Part shown: positions 6,609 to 8,786 of the stretch, in pieces | How the letters are laid out: the number at the start of each line of letters is the position of its first letter | Numbering within the stretch: the stretch's first letter is position 1 | Origin: an uncultured Stenotrophomonas sp. | GTDB lineage: Bacteria > Pseudomonadota > Gammaproteobacteria > Xanthomonadales > Xanthomonadaceae | Assembly: GCA_946223375.1 (NCBI GenBank) | Contig: CAMICU010000147.1 | Span: 1-8,786 of the forward strand | Length of the DNA: 8,786 bases | Direction: 5' to 3' | Notes under the pieces: generated by a model | Told to the model about the DNA's origin: nothing | Seen by the model: only the letters and a program-made list of their open reading frames with translations | The model's database searches: none | Translations under genes and position numbers: made by a program

Positions 6609-6896
6609 ATGCCCAAGATCGACGGCCCGTTGGCATCGGTGGATTCGTGCCATCTGCCGGTGCGGCGCGTGGAGGATGGTGCGCAGCGCTTCTTCGTTCG
6701 CAAGATGGGCACGCGCGCCTATCCGCTGCTGCAACTGATCGTGGACGTGCGCGCCGATGAGGAAGGTGAGCGCGTGACGATGACGTTGCCGCGCATCACG
6801 GCGGAAGTCGCCCTGGAACTGGCGCAAGCGCTGATCGAAAGCGCCACCGGCAAGGCGGTCACGCGCGAGCAGTTGACCGGCGAGGCGGAGGGCTGA
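6609..6896 (+). CDS. Small unknown protein following the tape measure
   Basis: 95 residues, not recognised. It begins with a Pro/Ser-containing segment, then two probable strands (LLQLIVDVRA; ERVTMTLPRI) and an Ala/Leu helix (AEVALELAQALIESATGKAV). The strand-strand-helix core resembles residues 20-70 of the protein at 7611-8075, so the two may be distant relatives. GGTGAG at 6596-6601 suits the ATG at 6609. Starts at 6594 (ATG) or 6597 (GTG) would overlap the tape measure stop and add four or five residues; translational coupling would also fit those. The gene is cotranscribed with the tape measure gene. It could be a tail accessory protein or an unrelated passenger. Confidence 0.7.
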   Translation: MPKIDGPLASVDSCHLPVRRVEDGAQRFFVRKMGTRAYPLLQLIVDVRADEEGERVTMTLPRITAEVALELAQALIESATGKAVTREQLTGEAEG

Positions 6897-6927
6897 CGCC
6901 GTGGCGCATATCCCAAACAGGCCCGGT

Positions 6928-6957
6928 TTGACAAGCGGCCCCGCCCCGGTCCAACAT
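6928..6957 (+). promoter_or_regulatory. Promoter-like sequence of the structured leader
   Basis: A perfect -35 TTGACA at 6928-6933 is followed after 18 bases by CAACAT at 6952-6957, a weak -10. It lies just after the stop of the preceding gene and just before the hairpin and antisense targets, where the leader promoter of P4-type immunity regions belongs. Confidence 0.5.
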
Positions 6958-6963
6958 ACCGCC

Positions 6964-6983
6964 GTCGCCGCCAAATCGGCGAC
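6964..6983 (+). other. Hairpin at the 5' end of the leader
   Basis: GTCGCCG (6964-6970) pairs with CGGCGAC (6977-6983) around a 6-base loop. It would form at the start of the transcript from the TTGACA promoter, ahead of the first antisense target, and may stabilise the 5' end. Confidence 0.5.
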
Positions 6984-6989
6984 CGGGTG

Positions 6990-7009
6990 TGGTAGCCCGA
7001 ATCCAGAGG
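6990..7009 (+). promoter_or_regulatory. Upstream antisense target (seqA-like)
   Basis: TGGTAG (6990-6995), CCG (6997-6999) and CCAGAGG (7003-7009) are in order complementary to CTACCA, CGG and CCTCTGG within 7131-7147, 16 pairs with a small bulge. It directly precedes the terminator hairpin at 7015. In phage P4 the equivalent seqA pairs with the CI RNA and promotes termination. Confidence 0.6.
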
Positions 7010-7014
7010 CGCAC

Positions 7015-7046
7015 AAGCGCCCATCGCATGATGTCAGGCGCTTTTT
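7015..7046 (+). terminator. Leader terminator hairpin
   Basis: AAGCGCC (7015-7021) pairs with GGCGCTT (7037-7043) around a 15-base loop, with a T run at 7042-7046. Placed between the promoter-proximal target and the antisense segment, it corresponds to the conditional terminator of P4-type immunity leaders. Read-through would express the genes from 7216 on. Confidence 0.65.
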
Positions 7047-7050
7047 GTTT

Positions 7051-7155
7051 GCCGGCATCGTGCGTGCCGGCGCGCACGTCATGGCAGTTTTATGGCGGGC
7101 GGTGCGCGGGGGCCGCAAGGCCCGTCGGTCCTCTGGCCGGTCTACCAACCGCGTA
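7051..7155 (+). ncRNA. C4/P4-CI-like antisense RNA (immunity RNA)
   Basis: The segment 7127-7150 is complementary both to a target before it (6990-7009) and to two after it: CTACCAA (7142-7148) with TTGGTAG (7172-7178), and GGTCCTCTGG (7127-7136) with CCAGAGGACC (7201-7210). The second downstream target contains the ribosome site of the gene at 7216. Just before the antisense bases is a GGGCC-GCAA-GGCCC hairpin (7110-7123), and earlier a CGTGCG/CGCACG stem (7059-7064/7073-7078). One RNA with targets on both sides in the same leader is the design of P4 CI RNA and of P1/P7 C4. The translated leader also resembles the Ash/Icd-like leaders of P4-type loci. Exact ends are guesses; processing from the leader transcript is expected by analogy. 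Confidence 0.65.
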
Positions 7156-7163
7156 CCGTCCGT

Positions 7164-7210
7164 CACCTCGTTTGGTAGCGAGGTGGCGGTCTCTCAAAAT
7201 CCAGAGGACC
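7164..7210 (+). promoter_or_regulatory. Downstream antisense target (seqC-like) over the ribosome site
   Basis: A hairpin CACCTCG/CGAGGTG (7164-7170/7179-7185) presents TTTGGTAG in its 8-base loop; this loop is the complement of 7142-7148. The second block, CCAGAGGACC at 7201-7210, contains the AGAGGA ribosome site for the ATG at 7216. Pairing with the antisense RNA would therefore cover the translation start as well as affect elongation. Confidence 0.6.
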
Positions 7211-7215
7211 ATGCC

Positions 7216-7614
7216 ATGAACCAGCAGATTGCCAGCGCGCAGCGCGCGCCGTTTGTGCCGAACACCCGCGCCGCGTGCGCCGCGCTCGATGAACTCCAAC
7301 AGCACCACGATGCCCTGGGCGCGATCATCGACCTGTTGAGCATCCCGGTCGGCGAGCCGGACACGCTCGCCCATGTGAGCCGCAACCGCTTCGCCGTGCT
7401 GGCGAACATGCTCAACCACCTGCACGAAGAGGGCGGCGAACTGGCCGAGGGCTACATGGCCGACGGCTACGCCGCCATGACCGACCTGCTGACGCCCGAT
7501 GACATGCTCTCCCGCGAACACCTGGGCGCGCTGCTGCACATCGTGCGCGAGCGCGAGCAGTCCGCCGCGCTGCGCTTGAGCCGCGCACTGCGAGGCGGCG
7601 AGGTGGAGGAATGA
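7216..7614 (+). CDS. Unknown helical protein under antisense-RNA control
   Basis: 132 residues, not recognised. Apart from a short N-terminal tail it looks all-helical: a first helix with LDELQQHHDALGAIIDLL, a second around RFAVLANMLNHLHEEGGEL, a third (GYAAMTDLL) and a last one (LGALLHIVREREQSAALRL). It has no signal peptide or membrane segment. The ATG at 7216 is preferred because AGAGGA lies at 7203-7208. The frame stays open upstream to a GTG at 6901, but that part reads through the structured RNA leader and is probably not translated as one protein. In P4-type loci the gene in this place is often toxic to the host or starts lytic functions (kil, icd-like), so tight control here is meaningful. 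That role is inference from position only. The stop overlaps the next start by ATGA. Confidence 0.75.
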   Translation: MNQQIASAQRAPFVPNTRAACAALDELQQHHDALGAIIDLLSIPVGEPDTLAHVSRNRFAVLANMLNHLHEEGGELAEGYMADGYAAMTDLLTPDDMLSREHLGALLHIVREREQSAALRLSRALRGGEVEE

Positions 7615-8075
7615 AGCCGCAGCGAGAGAGCGGCGACCGCGCCGAACAGGTCGATGCAGGGGATGCGCTGGTGCGTGTGGTAGCAGGACAAGGCGCGGTG
7701 CGAATCCAGATGATCAGCAAGGGGGCCGGACAGCACGTCCGGCCCCTTCTCACTTCGGCGGTCAATCCGGCGCAGGCGCTTGTCCTGGCGCGTGCGCTGG
7801 CCGTGGCGGCGAGCGAAGCGGTGCAGCCGCAGTTGCCGTTGTTCGGCGACGGCGCGGCGCGCAGGCAGCGATTCAGCGCGGCCGACCTCGCCGAGATGCG
7901 CCGCCAGCGCGCAGCCGGCGTCCTGCTGCGCGAGATCGCCGAGCGGTTCGGCTGTGCCATCAGCACCGTGGCGCGGCAAACGACTGGCATCAGCGCAGCG
8001 CCGGCCGAGAGCGGCCAGCCGCTGTTCCGGCAGATGCCTCTACCCTTGCGACCTACGTTGATACGAAAGGAGTAA
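7611..8075 (+). CDS. HTH protein with QLPLF clamp-binding-like motif
   Basis: 154 residues in two parts. Residues 18-70 have strand-strand-helix character ending in an Ala/Leu helix (PAQALVLARALAVAA). Residues 88-125 are a helix-turn-helix of the resolvase/Hin type (AEMRRQRAAGVLLREIAERF, then GCAISTVARQ), the same unit repeated in the next gene. Between them lies QLPLF at 74-78, which fits the QLxLF pentapeptide that binds the DNA polymerase sliding clamp. The C-terminus is Pro-rich. The start overlaps the previous stop (ATGA) with GGTGGAGGA directly upstream, so translation is probably coupled. The protein likely binds DNA; a replication or partition role is possible through the clamp motif but unproven. 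No known gene is recognised. Confidence 0.72.
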   Translation: MKPQRESGDRAEQVDAGDALVRVVAGQGAVRIQMISKGAGQHVRPLLTSAVNPAQALVLARALAVAASEAVQPQLPLFGDGAARRQRFSAADLAEMRRQRAAGVLLREIAERFGCAISTVARQTTGISAAPAESGQPLFRQMPLPLRPTLIRKE

Positions 8076-8080
8076 CAGCT

Positions 8081-8623
8081 ATGGGAAGGCCCACCAAATT
8101 GACTGAGGTGGTGGTGACCGAAATGAAGCGGCTACGCGATAGCGGCATGTCGGTGACAGAGGTTGCGAGGCGTCTCAACGTCTCCATCGCTTCTGTTTCC
8201 CGAACGGTTGGAGAGCGCCATCCTGCATGGCCCGCTGAACAACGTGTGGAAATGCGGCGAATGCGGGAACTCGGATCGAGCAATCGCAAGATCGCCCAGA
8301 CATTCGGCCGCAGCGTCAGTCAGGTCAGCGAGAGCTTGAACGATACGCCCAAGGCTGAGGAAGCCCGCAAGCTGCGCATGGAGGGGTTGTCAGTGCGGGA
8401 CATTGCCTCTCGGCTGGGCGTGCCCTATACGCGCGCTTCCGCCTGGACGGCAGGCAGCGAAGGGGTTACCCGGAAGAAGGTCAGCCCGGCCATTCGTGAA
8501 TCCGTGCTGGCCTTCCATGCTCGCGGCTCCAAGCCAGCAGCTATCGCTTGGCTTTTGGATATCTCAGAGAGCAGCGTGCGGGCTATCATCCGGGCCGACC
8601 AGGTGAGCGACGCACCGGAATGA
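8081..8623 (+). CDS. Protein of four tandem helix-turn-helix units
   Basis: 180 residues, nearly all HTH. Four units share the pattern [KR]-x-x-x-x-x-Gly-x-Ser-x-x-x-[IV]-Ala-x-x-[LF]-x-x-Ser-x-x-x-[VA]-[SR]. They centre on Gly22, Gly65, Gly102 and Gly149, covering about 15-42, 58-85, 96-122 and 141-170. Clear examples are GMSVTEVARRLNVSIASVSR and GLSVRDIASRLGVPYTRASA. Such units resemble the DNA-binding tail of Hin/resolvase recombinases, but no catalytic domain is present. A protein with four HTHs would suit arrays of repeated sites, and this window has several. AAAGGAG at 8066-8072 precedes the ATG. It is the last gene before the terminator. GC content looks lower than in the tail gene. 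Likely a repressor, activator or end-binding protein. Confidence 0.75.
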   Translation: MGRPTKLTEVVVTEMKRLRDSGMSVTEVARRLNVSIASVSRTVGERHPAWPAEQRVEMRRMRELGSSNRKIAQTFGRSVSQVSESLNDTPKAEEARKLRMEGLSVRDIASRLGVPYTRASAWTAGSEGVTRKKVSPAIRESVLAFHARGSKPAAIAWLLDISESSVRAIIRADQVSDAPE

Positions 8624-8645
8624 CCCGCTGGAGGGCGGTCATACA

Positions 8646-8668
8646 GGCCCGCGTCGCGGGCCTTTTTT
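8646..8668 (+). terminator. Intrinsic terminator
   Basis: GGCCCGC (8646-8652) pairs with GCGGGCC (8656-8662) around a 3-base loop, followed directly by six T (8663-8668). It lies 23 bases after the last stop codon and ends the operon starting in the leader near 6960. Confidence 0.9.
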
Positions 8669-8682
8669 GTGATCGACGGCCA

Positions 8683-8725
8683 ATGTTCCACGGTCTCGCC
8701 GGGTCGGGTTTGGCCCGTGGAACAT
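8683..8725. repeat. Inverted repeat of ATGTTCCACGG
   Basis: ATGTTCCACGG (8683-8693) and CCGTGGAACAT (8715-8725) are perfect 11-base complements with 21 bases between. The same GTGGAACAT core occurs twice at 841-892. It lies after the terminator and 14 bp before the inverted end repeat, so it more likely binds a protein than shapes an RNA. Confidence 0.65.
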
Positions 8726-8738
8726 CCCGTTCGGAGTG

Positions 8739-8758
8739 TGATCAAACCATCATTCGCC
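8739..8758 (-). repeat. 20-bp end repeat, copy D (inverted)
   Basis: Read on the minus strand this is GGCGAATGATGGTTTGATCA, 18 of 20 identical to copy A at 6-25. Its orientation is opposite to the three left copies, giving an inverted arrangement about 8.7 kb apart. Confidence 0.72.
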
Positions 8759-8786
8759 CGCGAGCGTTCCATTCGCGCGCTTACAG

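Noticed and set aside
5683..6636. Minus-strand open frame of 317 codons under the tape measure gene
   Set aside because: The plus strand carries hallmark tape measure motifs here; the antisense frame has only Arg/His/Gly-rich low-complexity sequence.
6901..7215. N-terminal extension of the 7216 gene from a GTG at 6901
   Set aside because: The frame is open, but it crosses a promoter-like sequence, a terminator hairpin and the antisense RNA. A good ribosome site precedes the ATG at 7216. Similar read-through frames in P4-type leaders are commonly mis-annotated as Ash-like fusions.
1..8786. CRISPR array, tRNA or rRNA genes
   Set aside because: The repeats found are too few and too irregularly spaced for CRISPR, and no tRNA cloverleaf or rRNA-like sequence was seen on reading either strand.
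1..8786. Exact TG...CA Mu-type element termini at the window edges
   Set aside because: The window starts with TG but does not end in CA, and no flanking duplication can be seen. The window edges are arbitrary, so no terminus is claimed beyond the 20-bp repeats.

Overview
The window is high-GC phage-derived DNA. Codon use, GC content and gene families suggest a gamma- or betaproteobacterium, most likely Xanthomonas/Stenotrophomonas/Pseudomonas-like; that placement is inference. Nine genes are supportable, all on the + strand. The long minus-strand frames and most other open frames are shadows. No integrase, transposase, large terminase, portal, major capsid or lysis gene is present, so this is not a complete phage.

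Layout. (1) 1-985: a short gene resembling the Mu gp27/DUF3486 family (163-540), flanked by three direct copies of a 20-bp sequence (6-25, 553-572, 595-614). A gene-free stretch follows (541-985), rich in iterated short motifs and a 9-bp-arm inverted repeat. (2) 986-3499: four closely packed genes: a Mor-family activator with two Mor modules; a Mu I-type prohead protease domain with unusual N-terminal repeats; a 93-residue protein made of three copies of the same 23-residue repeat; and a 261-residue coiled-coil protein ending in a Mor-type helix-turn-helix. (3) 3500-3780: GC-rich gap with hairpins. (4) 3781-6896: a lambda-type tape measure protein (939 aa) and a small unknown protein. (5) 6897-7215: a structured leader with promoter-like sequence, terminator hairpin and an antisense segment complementary to targets on both sides of itself. 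This is the arrangement of the phage P4 CI and P1/P7 C4 immunity RNAs. (6) 7216-8623: a three-gene operon: an unknown helical protein, a one-HTH protein with a QLPLF clamp-binding-like motif, and a protein of four tandem HTH units, closed by an intrinsic terminator at 8646-8668. (7) 8669-8786: an inverted repeat of GTGGAACAT and a fourth, inverted copy of the 20-bp end sequence (8739-8758).

How it may work together. The genes touch each step of another phage's life: small-terminase-like (packaging), Mor-like (late activation), protease and scaffold-like repeats (head assembly), tape measure (tail), and an immunity RNA. The enzymes and structural proteins that would make a virion are missing. 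The frames are intact, tightly spaced and mostly have ribosome sites, so this does not look like random decay. The most interesting reading is a satellite or minimal element living off a Mu-like (B3/DMS3-type) helper phage, with the repeats as its ends. The alternative is a prophage that lost its central genes, or a slice of a larger prophage extending beyond the window. The sequence alone cannot decide between these.
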